The notes below the pieces were generated by a model. It was not told the DNA's origin. It searched no databases and saw only the letters and a list, made by a program, of their open reading frames with translations. A stretch of 64,000 bases of DNA from Strigamia acuminata. Its lineage: Eukaryota; Arthropoda; Chilopoda; Geophilomorpha; Linotaeniidae. Made by a program: the position numbers and the translations under genes. The DNA is taken from the NCBI GenBank assembly GCA_949358305.1, contig OX442316.1:18166001-18230000 (forward strand). The letters are read 5' to 3'. Positions within the stretch are counted from its first letter, which is position 1. Every line of letters begins with the position of its first letter. Below, piece after piece: positions 63,343-64,000 of this stretch.

Positions 63343-63360
63343 ATCTCACGTCACGTGCGC
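63343..63360 (+). promoter_or_regulatory. CRE/E-box-like cluster, candidate promoter element
   Basis: TCTCACGTCACGTGCGC combines a CRE-like TCACGTCA with a CACGTG E-box (63352-63357) in a short GC-richer patch 0.4 kb before the candidate first coding exon. Position and motif suggest a promoter. No TATA box or initiator is certain. Confidence 0.3.
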
Positions 63361-63767
63361 AGCGAGCAAAATAGCGGATAAGTCTTTTGATCTTTATTTT
63401 TTATTTCTTTAATTTATTCCAATTTATATTTTTTTTTATTTTCTTGTCCTTTTCAGTTTATTGAAATTTGAGTTTGTGATTTACAGAAATTTCAGAAATA
63501 ATCGCACGAGTGAGTTCTTCCTTTCCTTTCCTCTCCTTTGGTAGTATCTAAGGGTACCTCAGGCAGCGCATTTTCTCCTCCTTACTTTCCCGTTTGCTCT
63601 GCAGATTACTTCGTGCGCGAACACATTTATGTCGCTCGGATCCGTGTAAAATTTGTGAAGATTTTGCTCGATCCAACACTCAGCGACGCATCGAGGAAAT
63701 AATTGTGTTGTGTCGACCTAAACTGAAAAAAAAAATATTCCACTTTCCCCCATTTCTTTTACAGAGC

Positions 63768-63892
63768 ATGCGCCGTCTTAGACCTTCACTTTTCTTTCTT
63801 TTTTTCTTGATCGTCACGATTCAATCCGGCGCCAAGTGGAAATTACCTCGAGATTTAAATTGTATCCATGGCAACAGGCGCTCAGCCGTCGT
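63768..63892 (+). CDS. First coding exon of a secreted or membrane protein (partial)
   Basis: A strong 3' splice site (pyrimidine-rich tract ending TTTTACAG at 63764) precedes ATG 63768-63770. The frame reads MRRLRPSLFFLFFLIVTIQS then GAKWKLPRDLNCIHG. That is a basic n-region, an 11-residue hydrophobic core and a small-residue cleavage region around SGA|KW: a typical signal peptide. A donor GTAAGC at 63893 ends the exon in phase 2, just before an in-frame TAA at 63894, so the rest lies beyond the window or in the last 100 bp. A possible upstream 5'UTR exon starts at 63605 after TTTGCTCTGCAG. The protein family is not recognised. Could be a chance frame, but splice sites plus signal peptide make a real exon more likely than not. 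Confidence 0.5.
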
Positions 63893-64000
63893 GTAAGCTT
63901 TCTAGAGTTTTGAAGGAGAGGAAATGTGAGTCTGTCAAAAGTCATAACTTGTAGAGAATTTATTGAGCATTGCCTTAGTTTTGAAGGGAATTTTTTTTTT

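Overview
This looks like nuclear DNA of an animal, probably an invertebrate and perhaps an arthropod. The two recognisable host genes have short GT-AG introns (mostly 56-89 bp), animal-specific signalling and ciliary domain architectures, AT-rich non-coding DNA with long homopolymer runs, and many small DNA transposons of hAT and Tc1/mariner-pogo type. An enkurin gene implies a lineage that kept motile cilia or flagellated sperm. The species cannot be named from the sequence.

Layout. (1) 1-698, plus strand: the C-terminal three exons of enkurin (ENKUR). Its N-terminus lies upstream of the window. (2) 946-6730, minus strand, tail-to-tail with ENKUR: a Grb7/10/14-family adaptor rebuilt from twelve coding exons (about 486 residues: short N-terminus, RA, PH, BPS, SH2). 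Every splice junction keeps phase. Its first large intron holds two non-autonomous hAT elements with perfect 8-bp target duplications, and another intron holds a ~20-bp-period minisatellite. (3) About 6.75-63.7 kb: some 57 kb in which I find no convincing host coding exon. The most substantial object is a hAT transposon (31941-34517) with an uninterrupted 619-codon ZBED/hAT transposase frame. A 269-bp deletion derivative of the same family sits inside its own 5' end with a perfect 8-bp duplication. The rest is AT-rich DNA with simple repeats, several MITE families (some in two copies), a 5S-rRNA-like fragment, a tRNA-like SINE head, and repeated GATGGCGCC/TAGTGGC words resembling insulator motifs. 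A long regulatory domain or a giant intron is plausible. (4) 63.3-63.9 kb, plus strand: a CRE/E-box-like cluster, then a well-formed 3' splice site and a first coding exon encoding a clean signal peptide. This is probably the start of a gene for a secreted or membrane protein that continues out of the window.

How the parts relate. ENKUR (axoneme) and the Grb adaptor (receptor tyrosine kinase signalling) are not functionally linked. Their relation is positional, as convergent genes whose 3' ends probably overlap. The transposon content is the main accessory feature: one intact-looking source of hAT transposase and several short elements that depend on transposase made elsewhere.
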